Shown in pieces: positions 13,797 to 22,202 of a stretch of DNA of 64,000 nt. Each line of letters starts with the position of its first letter. Positions within the stretch are counted from its first letter, which is position 1. Under the pieces are notes generated by a model. It saw nothing but the letters and a program-made list of their open reading frames with translations, had not been told where the DNA came from and did no database searches. The DNA is from Marinibaculum sp040216765 (GTDB lineage: Bacteria > Pseudomonadota > Alphaproteobacteria > Ferrovibrionales > Ferrovibrionaceae): NCBI GenBank assembly GCA_040216765.1, contig JAVJON010000002.1, positions 93,693 to 157,692 of the forward strand, given 5' to 3'. The position numbers were made by a program, and so were the translations under genes.

Positions 13797-14672
13797 GTGG
13801 CAGCCTATTTCCGCCCGCCGACCCTGGCGGAAGCCCTGTCGCTGCTGGCCCCGGCGCGGGCACTGCCGGGCCTCGCCGTGGTGGCCGGCGGCACCGACCA
13901 TTATGCCGCCCGGGCCGGCCGGCCGCCGGCGCCGGCGATCCTGGACATCACCGGCATTCCGGCACTGGGCGCGGTCGAGCGGTCGGCCGATGGCTGGCGG
14001 ATCGGTGCCACCGCCCGCTGGAGCGACATCCACCTGCATCCCGACCTGCCGCCGGTCTTCGATGCGCTGCGGGCGGCGGCGGGAAGCATCGGCAGCGTGC
14101 AGATCCGCAACGCCGGCACGGTGGCAGGCAATATTTGCGGCGCCGCTGCCACGGCCGACGGGATTCCGCCGCTGCTGGCGATGGATGCCCTGGTCGAGCT
14201 GCAGGACCTGGCCGGCAGCCGGCGATGCCCCCTGGCCTCGTTCGTCGCCGGCGGGCAGGCCGGCCTGCGGCCGGGCGAGCTGGTGACGGCCATCCTGGTG
14301 CCGCACCGCGAGCCGCCGGACCCGGCAGGCTGCAGCGCCTTCGGCCGGCTGGCCGCGCGGCGGCACCTGGCGCCGGTCATCGCGAACCTGGCCGTGGTCC
14401 TGCACCTGTCGGGCGGCCGGGTGGCCGCAGCCGGAATCGCCGTCGGCGGCTGCGGGGCCCAGGCCTGCCGGCTGCCGGCCCTGGAGACGGCACTGCAGGG
14501 CCGGCGGCTGGCCGCCGGGCTGGCGGGCCTCGCGGAGACGGCGGATCTCGCGCCGCTGGCTCCGGTGGATGACGCGCTGGCGCCGGCCGCGTATCGCCGG
14601 GCGGCGGTGCCGGTCCTGCTGCGCCGCCTGCTGCTGGAGCTTGCCGGCGACGGCCGCGGCGCGGCGGCCTGA
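13797..14672 (+). CDS. Molybdenum hydroxylase FAD-binding subunit (CoxM/XdhB-like)
   Basis: A 291-residue subunit with the FAD-binding pattern of CO/xanthine dehydrogenase medium chains: an N-terminal FRPPTLAEALSLL, then VVAGGTDHYA, and the central IRNAGTVAGNICGAAATAD segment that contacts FAD. The C-terminus resembles the CO dehydrogenase flavoprotein C domain. It carries electrons from the iron-sulfur clusters to FAD and on to an acceptor. The start is GTG at 13797. The next gene begins 1 bp after its stop and encodes the fused iron-sulfur and Mo-binding chain, so the two should form one enzyme. Confidence 0.82.
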   Translation: MAAYFRPPTLAEALSLLAPARALPGLAVVAGGTDHYAARAGRPPAPAILDITGIPALGAVERSADGWRIGATARWSDIHLHPDLPPVFDALRAAAGSIGSVQIRNAGTVAGNICGAAATADGIPPLLAMDALVELQDLAGSRRCPLASFVAGGQAGLRPGELVTAILVPHREPPDPAGCSAFGRLAARRHLAPVIANLAVVLHLSGGRVAAAGIAVGGCGAQACRLPALETALQGRRLAAGLAGLAETADLAPLAPVDDALAPAAYRRAAVPVLLRRLLLELAGDGRGAAA

Positions 14673-14673
14673 C

Positions 14674-16920
14674 ATGTCGATGCGGTTCTACCTGAACGGC
14701 CAGGCGACGGCCTATGACGGCGATCGCGGGCGCCGGCTGGCGGATGTCCTGCGCGCGGATTTCGGCTGTCTCGGCGTCAAGCTCGGCTGCGACACCGGCG
14801 ATTGCGGTGCCTGCACGGTGATGGTGGATGGCCGCCAGCTCTGCGCCTGCCTGACCCCGGTCGGCCAGGTCGAGGGCGCGCTGGTCGCCTCCGTCGAGGG
14901 CCTGCCGGCCTATGGCCGCCTGTCGCGCATCCAGAAGGCGTTCCTGAAACATGGCGGCGCGCAATGCGGCTTCTGCCTGCCGGGCATGCTGATGGCGGCG
15001 GCCGACCTGCTGGCGGAGAACGGCCGCCCGACGGAGGCCGAGGTGCAGGAGGCGCTTGCGGGCGTGCTCTGCCGCTGCACCGGCTATCGCGCGTTCGTTG
15101 CCGCGGTGCTGGATCCCGACCCCAATCCCGCCCTGCGGGAGGGGGCAGGGGGCCTGGCGCAGGTGACCGGCACCGTCCGGTTCGGCGCGGACGGCATGCC
15201 TGCCGATGCGCTCTGGCTGCGGGTGCTGCGCCCGCCGCAGGGCCTCGCCGCCGTCGCGGTGCGGGATCTGCCGGGCTGGCTGGCGGGCCATCCGGGGATC
15301 CGGCAGGTGCTGACCACGGCCGATCTTCCGGGCAATCCGCTGCCCCCCGCGCCCAGGCAGGGGGGTCGGCAGGGGGGTCGGCAGGCGCGCTGGCAGGACG
15401 GGGCGATCGCCGCCCTGCTGGGCGGTCGCGCGCCACTGCAGGCGCTGGACCCGGCCGACCTGCCCCTGCGCTTCGTGCCCGGGCCGGCGGCGCCCGGCCG
15501 GCCGGCGGCCCGCGCCGAGCTGCGCCGTGGCGATGCGGAGGCCGCGCTGGCCCGGGCCGCCCGGGCCGGTCATGTCGCCGAACGGCTGGTGCAGGCCGCT
15601 GCGCGCGACGGGACCGGCTTCGGACCGGAGCAGGTCTGGGCGATGCCGGCCGGGGAGGGGGTCGAGATCCATGGCGACCTGCGGGGCGATGCCTGGGAGC
15701 GGGACGGGATTGCCCGCGCGCTGGGCCTCCAGCCCGGGCAGGTCCGGCTGCGGCCTTCGGCCGGCGGCTTCGGTTTCGGCCGCTGTCCGGACCTGTCGCG
15801 GCTTGTCATGGTGGCGCTGGCCGCCCGCTCGTCGGGCTGTCCGGTGGCCCTGCTGCAGGAACGCCGCGACGGCTTGGCCGGGCCGGCGGGGGAGCCCGCG
15901 GCGCGGCTGCACGCCCGCCTTGCCTGCGATCGCGATGGCAGCCTGGCCGCGGCGGTCCTGGCGGTCGACCTGGAGGCCGCTGCCCCTGCGGAGGGCCAGG
16001 CGGCGTCCTGCGCGCAGGTCGCGAAACATGCTTGCGGCCCCTACCGGCTGCCGGCGCTGACGGTGTGCGCCGCGGCCCGGTCTGGCGAGGGCCCGTCGCC
16101 GGGCGCCTGTCGCGGCCGGGGCGCGGCGCAGGCGGCGATCGCCGTTGAAGCGGCGATGGACGACCTGGCGGCGGCCTGCGACAGCGACCGGCTGGCGTTC
16201 CGGCTGCGCAATGCCCTGCGCCCGGGGGACCTGCTGGCGACCGGGGAGCCGGTGGCGGGGCCGGTCGGGCTGGTGGCCTGCCTGGAGGCGCTGCAGCCGC
16301 ATTGGCAGGCGGCCCTGGCCCGCGCAGCGGCATCCAATGACCGGGCGGCGACAGCCAGTGCCGGCGCTGGGGCAGGCAGCCGCGCTGCCGCCCTGCGCCA
16401 CGGGGTGGGGATTGCCTGCGGTTTCGATCTCGCCGCGGCCCTGCCGCCGTCTGGCGGGAGGGGGGCGGCCTTCGCCGCGCATCTGGTGGAACTGTCGGTC
16501 GATACGGAACTGGGCCTGGTCGCCCTGGGCCGGGTCCTGGCCGCCCATGACCTGGGGCGGGTGGAGGATCTGCGCGAGGCCGCGGGGCAGGTCCGGGGCG
16601 GGGTCGCCAGGGGGATCGGCCTGGCCCTGATGGACCCCTGGCTGCCGGGGCGGGGCGGCTCGCTGCGCGACGGTCCGATCCCGACGGCCGGCGATGTGCC
16701 GCCGATCGACTGCCTGCTGGTCGAGGGGCCCGGGCCCGCCGGGGCGGCCGCCCCGAAGGGGATCGGCGTGTCCGGCATCGCGGCGGCGGCGGCGGCGGTC
16801 CTGGGGGCGATCCGCCATGCCACGGGCCTGCCGGTCGCCGGGGTGCCGGCCCTGCCGCACCGGGTCCTTGCCGGCCTGCAGGCCCTGCGGGGGCCGGAAA
16901 CCGATCCGCCTGTTGCCTGA
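14674..16920 (+). CDS. Fused [2Fe-2S] and Mo-binding chain of a xanthine-dehydrogenase-family enzyme, possibly degenerate
   Basis: Residues 1 to about 160 are a CoxS-like chain: plant-type cluster cysteines at 39, 44, 47 and about 59 (GCDTGDCGACTV), then CGFC and CRC for the second cluster. Residues about 165-748 resemble the molybdopterin-binding large chain: a hammerhead domain, an RPSAGGFGFG loop and a terminal KGIGVSGIA segment. Separate chains would total more residues, so the large part is shortened. The GxGEPP motif that supplies the catalytic Glu in this family reads GIGVSG, so that Glu looks replaced by Val. Substrate unknown. It may be a divergent or inactive hydroxylase. Confidence 0.72.
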   Translation: MSMRFYLNGQATAYDGDRGRRLADVLRADFGCLGVKLGCDTGDCGACTVMVDGRQLCACLTPVGQVEGALVASVEGLPAYGRLSRIQKAFLKHGGAQCGFCLPGMLMAAADLLAENGRPTEAEVQEALAGVLCRCTGYRAFVAAVLDPDPNPALREGAGGLAQVTGTVRFGADGMPADALWLRVLRPPQGLAAVAVRDLPGWLAGHPGIRQVLTTADLPGNPLPPAPRQGGRQGGRQARWQDGAIAALLGGRAPLQALDPADLPLRFVPGPAAPGRPAARAELRRGDAEAALARAARAGHVAERLVQAAARDGTGFGPEQVWAMPAGEGVEIHGDLRGDAWERDGIARALGLQPGQVRLRPSAGGFGFGRCPDLSRLVMVALAARSSGCPVALLQERRDGLAGPAGEPAARLHARLACDRDGSLAAAVLAVDLEAAAPAEGQAASCAQVAKHACGPYRLPALTVCAAARSGEGPSPGACRGRGAAQAAIAVEAAMDDLAAACDSDRLAFRLRNALRPGDLLATGEPVAGPVGLVACLEALQPHWQAALARAAASNDRAATASAGAGAGSRAAALRHGVGIACGFDLAAALPPSGGRGAAFAAHLVELSVDTELGLVALGRVLAAHDLGRVEDLREAAGQVRGGVARGIGLALMDPWLPGRGGSLRDGPIPTAGDVPPIDCLLVEGPGPAGAAAPKGIGVSGIAAAAAAVLGAIRHATGLPVAGVPALPHRVLAGLQALRGPETDPPVA

Positions 16921-16930
16921 CAAGGGCATG

Positions 16931-16945
16931 GAACATATAACGAAC
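16931..16945 (+). promoter_or_regulatory. LexA box upstream of imuA
   Basis: The sequence reads GAAC-N7-GAAC, the reverse complement of the alphaproteobacterial SOS box GTTC-N7-GTTC, with exact half-sites and exact spacing. It ends 2 bp before the ATG at 16948, so LexA bound here would block transcription and initiation of imuA. Confidence 0.85.
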
Positions 16946-16947
16946 AT

Positions 16948-17859
16948 ATGCTCCAGACCCCCACTGCCGCCACGATGCAGGCCTTGCGCCAGGCGATCCG
17001 CGCCCAGGAAGACAGCCTGCGTGGCAGCGGGCAGCGGACCGTCGTGCCCCTTGGCCTGCCGGCGGTCGATGCGGCCCTGCCCTGGGGCGGCCTGCCGGTG
17101 GGAAGCCTGCACGAGGTCTGCGCTGCGGCAGCGGGCGGCACCGGCGAGGATGCCGTCGCCCTCGCCTTTGCCGCCTTCCTGGCCGGCCGCTTCCAGCAGG
17201 CCGCCCGGCAGGCGGCCGGCCAGGGCGAAGGCCAGGGCCGGGGCGGGGGCATGGCGGGGCGGGGAGAGGTGGTCTGGTGCCGCCTGCTGCGGCGGCGGCA
17301 GGAAGGCGGGCTGCCCTACGGGCCGGGGCTGCGCGCCCATGGCCTGGACCCCGATGCCCTGATCCTGGCGGAAGCGCGGCGGGAAGAGGACCTGCTCTGG
17401 GCATTGGAGGAAGCGTTGCGCGACGGGCGGGCCGCCGTCGTGCTGGGGGAGGCCGGCACGGACAGTGACGGCACGGGCCTGCTTCCCGATATTGCGTTGC
17501 GCCGCCTGCAACTGGCGGCGGAACGGGCAGGGTTGCCGCTGCTGCTGCTGCGGCGGGAGCCGGGCGGGGCTGGCCGGGCCTGTCCCTCCCTCACCAGATG
17601 GCGGGTGCAGGCACATCCCTCCATCCGCTCCGCGGAAGGGGGCCGGGCCGGGGAGGGCGAGGCGGCGGAAAGCGCCACCATCGCCGATATCCTGCCGGAA
17701 CCGGCATGGCAGCTGGATCTGCTGCGCTGTCGTGGCGGCCGGCCAGGGCAATGGACCGTTGCCGGCGGGCTGGCCGTCCCAGTCGGCCAGAGAGGGCGGC
17801 CAGGGGGGCGGCCAGGCGGCCGGGCCGACGGGCCGCTGGCCGGCATCGCGCCCGGGTAG
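16948..17859 (+). CDS. imuA: ImuA, RecA-like SOS mutagenesis protein
   Basis: A 303-residue ImuA/SulA-RecA-like protein. After a helical start (MQALRQAIRAQEDSL) comes VPLGLPAVDAALPWGGLPVGSLHEV, the usual ImuA N-terminal pattern, and later RRLQLAAERAGLPLLLLRREP. ImuA acts with the inactive Y-family polymerase ImuB and DnaE2 in SOS-induced translesion synthesis. The C-terminal tail is Gly/Arg-rich and longer than I expect for the family. The ATG at 16948 lies 2 bp from the LexA box, so either the mRNA is leaderless or the true start is the in-frame ATG at 16975. Unusually, imuB and dnaE2 lie about 11 kb downstream rather than adjacent. Confidence 0.8.
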   Translation: MLQTPTAATMQALRQAIRAQEDSLRGSGQRTVVPLGLPAVDAALPWGGLPVGSLHEVCAAAAGGTGEDAVALAFAAFLAGRFQQAARQAAGQGEGQGRGGGMAGRGEVVWCRLLRRRQEGGLPYGPGLRAHGLDPDALILAEARREEDLLWALEEALRDGRAAVVLGEAGTDSDGTGLLPDIALRRLQLAAERAGLPLLLLRREPGGAGRACPSLTRWRVQAHPSIRSAEGGRAGEGEAAESATIADILPEPAWQLDLLRCRGGRPGQWTVAGGLAVPVGQRGRPGGRPGGRADGPLAGIAPG

Positions 17860-17872
17860 CGGACGAACGCAA

Positions 17873-17925
17873 CAGGGCCATGATGCCGCAAGCGCCGCGA
17901 AAGACGCGGCGACACCATGGCCCTG
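17873..17925. terminator. Nested hairpin between convergent imuA and HU genes
   Basis: An outer inverted repeat CAGGGCCATG / CATGGCCCTG (17873-17882 with 17916-17925) encloses a perfect 7-bp stem CGCCGCG / CGCGGCG (17893-17899 with 17905-17911) and a 5-nt loop. No long T-run follows. A bidirectional terminator is likely, but the size of the nested structure is unusual for one. Confidence 0.5.
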
Positions 17926-17945
17926 TCACATGCAGGATGAGGCGT

Positions 17946-17960
17946 CGGCCGAAAGGGCCG
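17946..17960 (-). terminator. Hairpin downstream of the HU gene
   Basis: A 5-bp stem CGGCC / GGCCG with loop GAAAG lies 25 bp beyond the HU stop codon on the minus strand. It could serve as a rho-independent terminator for the HU gene, although a T-run is not evident. Confidence 0.4.
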
Positions 17961-17984
17961 GCGGCTGAAACGTCCGGGGCGACG

Positions 17985-18263
17985 TCAACGCTTGCCGAGG
18001 GAATCCTTCAGGGCCTTGGCCGGCCGGAAGCGGACGGACTTGCTGGCCTTGATCTTGATCTTCTCGCCTGTCTGCGGGTTGCGGCCGGTCCGCGCGGCAC
18101 GCTTGGTCACCTTGAACCCGCCGAACCCGGCGATGCTCAGCGCACCCTCTTTCTTCAGGCTCTTCGACATGGTGTCGAACAGCGCGTCGATGGCGGAAGC
18201 GGCGGCGGTCTTTGTGGAGCCCGTCTGTTCCCGCACGATATTGATCATATCGGCCTTGTTCAC
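17985..18263 (-). CDS. HU-family DNA-binding protein
   Basis: A 92-residue histone-like protein. It shows the HU/IHF pattern: NKADMINIVREQTG at the N-terminus, an internal GFGGFKVTKRAARTGRNPQTG segment that forms the DNA-binding arm (with the conserved RNPQTGE), and the basic tail RFRPAKALKDSLGKR. HU bends and compacts DNA. The GTG start at 18263 gives the family length and is preceded by GGGAGAG; a longer frame to 18329 is unlikely. HU and IHF subunits cannot be separated with certainty, but the arm motif and length favour HU. Confidence 0.9.
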   Translation of the reverse strand: MNKADMINIVREQTGSTKTAAASAIDALFDTMSKSLKKEGALSIAGFGGFKVTKRAARTGRNPQTGEKIKIKASKSVRFRPAKALKDSLGKR

Positions 18264-18592
18264 TTTAGCTCTCCCTTGTCGCGGACCATCGGTATCCCCG
18301 CAGGAAGCGGCCCGATGACCGTTGGCCATGTCAGGGCATCAGCCCGGTAGCGACGCGCCGCAGCTCCGCACGTCACGATTAGCTGCATACCATATTTTGT
18401 GGTTGCCAAAAATCGGATGGGGATATATGCGGCAGAAAAAGCCCCAAATGACCTGCTTTTTCCTCATGGGGGCGTCCTGGCGCCGCGCCGGACGGGGCTT
18501 TCGGCCCCCCTGCGACGAAAAACCTCCTGTAAACCGGGGCGAATCGGACCTATATTGAGACGATATTCGAGTCCGAAGATCCGGAGCGCCCC
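18264..18592. other. 329-bp AT-richer gap upstream of HU and the 75-residue gene
   Basis: This stretch separates two divergent genes and must hold both promoters. A region around 18375-18440 is markedly AT-richer than the surroundings, as expected for the strong HU promoter. No gene was supported: the open frames here lack ribosome sites. Confidence 0.5.
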
Positions 18593-18820
18593 ATGAATAT
18601 CGACAGCACTGCCAATGCCATGCAGGCGGCCGTCAAGGCCATGAGCCAGGCCCAGGCCAGTGCCGCCGCCGCGGCGCAACGCATCGCGACCAGCCAGCGC
18701 ACGGCGGAGGCTGCGGATATCGTCGCCCTGATCACGGCAGAGACCCAGTTCCAGGCCGGCGCCGCGGTGCTGAAGACCGCGGACGAAACGACCGGCGCCC
18801 TGCTCGACATCAAGACCTGA
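18593..18820 (+). CDS. Small protein resembling the C-terminus of flagellar rod/hook proteins
   Basis: A 75-residue protein, Ala-rich and helical. Its C-terminal half (DIVALITAETQFQAGAAVLKTADE) resembles the C-terminal helix of flagellar basal-body rod and hook proteins, where a heptad pattern ending in a TADE-like motif packs in the rod core. It has no N-terminal rod domain, so it is not a full rod protein. No other flagellar gene lies in the window. It may be a free-standing rod-like or filament-forming peptide. The start has no strong ribosome site. Annotation of function is tentative. Confidence 0.55.
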   Translation: MNIDSTANAMQAAVKAMSQAQASAAAAAQRIATSQRTAEAADIVALITAETQFQAGAAVLKTADETTGALLDIKT

Positions 18821-18981
18821 ACATCCGCCGGCCCGCCGCCCGCGGCTTGCGCTTTACACCCCCTCCCCGAGACAGCATCCTGCCAGCGCGCGTCGCGTGA
18901 CGCGCCAAGCAGGTCCGCGGCCACCTCCGCGGGCATTCCGGGCCAACCGCCCGGCAGAAAATGTGCGAGGGAGGACGACCT

Positions 18982-20121
18982 ATGAGAGCAACCCGCAGGC
19001 TTATTGCATTCGCAGCCGCTGCCATGGCGGCCGGAATGGCGAGCCAGGCCATGGCCGCCGACGAGGGCGTGCCGAGCCAGATGATGTGGTCGGCCTACGA
19101 TGTCGGCTCCACCGGCCATGCGGAAGCCTCCGCCGTGGCCGATGCGCTGATGAAGAAGCACGACACGCGGATCCGCATCCTGCCCTCGGGCACCTCCATC
19201 GGCCGCCTGCTGCCGCTCAAGACCGGTCGGGTCAGCGAAGGCTGGCTCGCCAACGAGGTGTTCTTCGCTACCGAGGCGATCCACGACTTCGCCGCCCAGG
19301 AATGGGGCCCGCAGGACCTGCGGGTCGTGATGGGCCGGCCGGCGAGCTATGGCCTGGCCACCGCCAAGGACGCGAACATCAAGACCCTCGCCGACCTCAA
19401 GGGCAAGCGGATCGCCTATATCCAGGCGAATCCCTCGATCAACACCAAGAACGACGCGATCCTCGCCTTTGCCGGCCTGACCCGCGACGATGTCGAGGTG
19501 GTGGAGACCCCGTCCTATGCCGCTGCCGTCCGGTCGGTGATCGAGGGCCGGGCCGATGCCGCCGGCGGCGTGCCGACCTCGGCCCTGTTCCGCGAGCTGG
19601 AGGCCAGTTCGCACGGCATCTTCTGGCCGGACATCCCTGCCGACGATGCAAAGGGCTGGGAGAACCTGGCCCAGGTTGCGCCGTTCTTCGCGCCGACCGT
19701 CGAGAGCCTCGGCGCCGGCCTGTCGGAAGCCGCACCGGCGCAGCTGATCGCCTATCGCTATCCGATGGTCACGGTCTATGCCGACCGTTCCGACGACGAG
19801 GTCTATGCCCTGACCAAGGCGATCGCCGAGAGCTTCGACGACTACAAGGGCGCCACCAAGGTGATGCCGCTCTGGTCCATCCAGCAGGCGGGCGTGCCGC
19901 CCGCCGATGCCCCGTTCCACCCCGGGGCGGTGCGCTACCTGAAAGAGGCCGGCGTCTGGACCGATGCCCATGACAGCTGGAACGCGAAGCGGCTGGAGCG
20001 CATGAAGAAGGTCCAGGCCGCCTGGGAGGCCGCCACCGACAAGGCCCTGGAACAGAACCTGCCCGGCAAGGACTGGGAAGCGTTCTGGGAGACCTGGCGC
20101 AAGGACAACCTGGACGGCTGA
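18982..20121 (+). CDS. TAXI-family TRAP transporter solute-binding protein
   Basis: A 379-residue periplasmic protein. Residues 1-26 form a signal peptide (basic start, hydrophobic core, AMA/ADEG cleavage). The mature part follows the TAXI pattern of TRAP binding proteins: WSAYDVGSTGHAEASAVADAL, then ILPSGTSIGRLLPLKTGRV, and a segment DLKGKRIAYIQANPS. TAXI proteins deliver substrates, often dicarboxylates or amino acids, to a fused TRAP membrane subunit. That partner is the next gene, 61 bp downstream. The ATG at 18982 follows a GAGGGAGGA ribosome site. The substrate cannot be deduced. Confidence 0.85.
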   Translation: MRATRRLIAFAAAAMAAGMASQAMAADEGVPSQMMWSAYDVGSTGHAEASAVADALMKKHDTRIRILPSGTSIGRLLPLKTGRVSEGWLANEVFFATEAIHDFAAQEWGPQDLRVVMGRPASYGLATAKDANIKTLADLKGKRIAYIQANPSINTKNDAILAFAGLTRDDVEVVETPSYAAAVRSVIEGRADAAGGVPTSALFRELEASSHGIFWPDIPADDAKGWENLAQVAPFFAPTVESLGAGLSEAAPAQLIAYRYPMVTVYADRSDDEVYALTKAIAESFDDYKGATKVMPLWSIQQAGVPPADAPFHPGAVRYLKEAGVWTDAHDSWNAKRLERMKKVQAAWEAATDKALEQNLPGKDWEAFWETWRKDNLDG

Positions 20122-20182
20122 CCGCCGCAGCCAGCGGGCAAAGGCGTCCCCGGCCAGGGCCGGGACGCCGGCCCGATCCCCC

Positions 20183-22108
20183 ATGACACAGGCGTCGCAC
20201 GCGCCCGACAGCCCCGCCCGCGGCGGGCCGGCGGTGCGGCTGATCGTCGGCCTGCTCAGCGGCATCGGACTGGCCATGGCGCTGAACCAGGTGCTCAATC
20301 TGGGCGCCTTCGGCTTCCGGCCGATCTCCACCGGCTACTACTACTGGATCGCCGCCGCCTTCTTCCCGATCGCCTTCCTGATGCTGCCGGCGCGGGCGGC
20401 GGACCGCCATCGCCTGCCCTGGTACGACATCCTGGCGGCCATCCTGTCCCTGGCGGTGGGGATCTGGCTCGCCTTCCATGCCGAGGAAATCCTGCTGCGC
20501 GGCTGGGACCTGGAGGCGCCGCTGCTGCCGACCCTGGCGGCGACCGCCCTGGTCCTGCTGTCGCTGGAGGGACTGCGCCGGGCCGGCGGGTTCTCCCTGT
20601 TCCTGATCTGCCTGTTCTTCGCCACCTATCCGCTCTATGCCGGCGAGATGCCGGGTGTCCTGTTCGGCTTCCAGTTCACGCCGGAGGAGCTGGTGCGAGC
20701 CCATGCATTGGGCAGCGAAAGCATCATCGGCATCCCGATGCGGGTGGTGACCGAACTGCTGATCGGCTTCCTGCTGTTCGGCGTGGCGCTGACCCGCTAT
20801 GGCGGCGGCGCGTTCTTCATGAACCTCGCCACCGCGCTGATGGGCCGCTATCGCGGCGGGCCGGCGAAGGTTGCGATCCTGTCCTCGGGCTTCTTCGGCT
20901 CGCTCTCCGGCTCGGTGATCTCGAACGTGATCTCCACCGGCGCGATGACCATTCCCACCATGAAGCGCTGCGGCTATCCGGCCCGCTATGCCGCGGCGAT
21001 CGAGTCCTGCGCCTCCACCGGCGGCGCGCTGATGCCGCCGGTGATGGGGGTCGTCGCCTTCATCATGGCGAACTTCCTGAACGTGGCCTATGCCGAGGTG
21101 ATGCTGGCCGCGGCCGCGCCGGCGGTGCTGTTCTACGCCGCCCTCCTGTTCCAGGTCGACGCCTATGCCGCGCGCAACGACCTGGCGACCCTGCCGCAGG
21201 ACGAGGTGCCCTCGGTCTGGCGCATCCTGCTGGGCGGCTGGAGCTTCCTGGTCAGCTTCGTCGTGCTGATCTGGCTGATCGTCGGCGAACGGATGGAAGG
21301 CCTTGCCCCCTATGTCGCCACCGCGCTGGTGGTCGGCGTCGGCGCCGCGACGACCCTGGTCCGCGAAGGCCCCTGGGCCATGCTGCGGCAGCTTGGCGGG
21401 CTGTTCTTCGAGGGCGGCCGCAACATCGCCCAGCTGGTCGTCCTGCTGGCCGGCATCGGGCTGATCATCGGCGCCCTGTCGATCACCGGCGTGGGCACCG
21501 CGTTCAGCCGCGAGCTGCTGCAATATGCCGGCGACAGCATCGTCCTGCTGCTGCTGCTGGGCGCCCTGACCAGCTTCGTGCTGGGCATGGGGATGACGGC
21601 CAGCGCCTGCTACATCTTCCTGGCGATCATCCTGGGGCCGCCGCTGGTCGAGGCCGGGCTGAACCCGATGGCCAGCCACCTGTTCATCCTGTACTGGGGC
21701 ATGCTGTCCTTCATCACGCCGCCGGTCGCCCTGGCCGCGGTGGCGGCGGCGGGCATTGCCGGGTCCAACCCGATGTCGACCGGGGTGATGGCGGTGCGAT
21801 TCGGGCTGGTGCTGTTCTTCCTGCCCTTCCTGTTCGTGCTGAACCCCGCGCTGATCCTGCAGGGCAGCTTCCTCGACATCGTGCTGGCGGTGGGCACGGC
21901 GCTCGCCTCCGTCTGGCTGTTCTCCGTCGGGGTGGAGCGCTGGCTCTACGGCATCGGCCGGATCGGCTGGCCCCTGGCGGGGCTGGCCCTGGCGGCCTCC
22001 TTCACCCTGCTGATTCCGGAGCACAACACCGACCTGATCGGTGCCGGGCTGGTGGCCTTGCTGTATGGCGCGGCCTACCTGATGCGCAGGCGCCCGGCGC
22101 CCGCCTGA
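20183..22108 (+). CDS. TRAP transporter fused permease (4TM-12TM)
   Basis: A 641-residue polytopic protein with about 15-17 hydrophobic helices. The N-terminal part carries the small TRAP membrane domain and the rest the large DctM-like domain, with conserved stretches ILSSGFFGSLSGSVISNV, STGAMTIPTMKRCGYP and CASTGGALMPPVMGVVAFIM. It uses ion gradients to import the substrate bound by the upstream TAXI protein. The two form a probable operon; the thiamine-diphosphate enzyme about 95 bp downstream may use the imported compound, but this is inference. Confidence 0.9.
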   Translation: MTQASHAPDSPARGGPAVRLIVGLLSGIGLAMALNQVLNLGAFGFRPISTGYYYWIAAAFFPIAFLMLPARAADRHRLPWYDILAAILSLAVGIWLAFHAEEILLRGWDLEAPLLPTLAATALVLLSLEGLRRAGGFSLFLICLFFATYPLYAGEMPGVLFGFQFTPEELVRAHALGSESIIGIPMRVVTELLIGFLLFGVALTRYGGGAFFMNLATALMGRYRGGPAKVAILSSGFFGSLSGSVISNVISTGAMTIPTMKRCGYPARYAAAIESCASTGGALMPPVMGVVAFIMANFLNVAYAEVMLAAAAPAVLFYAALLFQVDAYAARNDLATLPQDEVPSVWRILLGGWSFLVSFVVLIWLIVGERMEGLAPYVATALVVGVGAATTLVREGPWAMLRQLGGLFFEGGRNIAQLVVLLAGIGLIIGALSITGVGTAFSRELLQYAGDSIVLLLLLGALTSFVLGMGMTASACYIFLAIILGPPLVEAGLNPMASHLFILYWGMLSFITPPVALAAVAAAGIAGSNPMSTGVMAVRFGLVLFFLPFLFVLNPALILQGSFLDIVLAVGTALASVWLFSVGVERWLYGIGRIGWPLAGLALAASFTLLIPEHNTDLIGAGLVALLYGAAYLMRRRPAPA

Positions 22109-22202
22109 CCGGCGATACTGGACAGCGCTGCCCGTTCCGTCATCTTGGCGTATGCAGGACGCTGCCCGGCGCCCTGCCGCCCCTCCGGCAAGAGGAACCG
22201 TC

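Noticed and set aside
14377..17751. 1124-codon minus-strand frame opposite the Mo-hydroxylase and imuA
   Set aside because: Shadow frame with no recognisable domain; the plus strand carries cofactor and ImuA motifs.
18264..18329. Upstream ATG extension of HU by 22 residues
   Set aside because: HU proteins are about 90 residues and the GTG at 18263 has a ribosome site.
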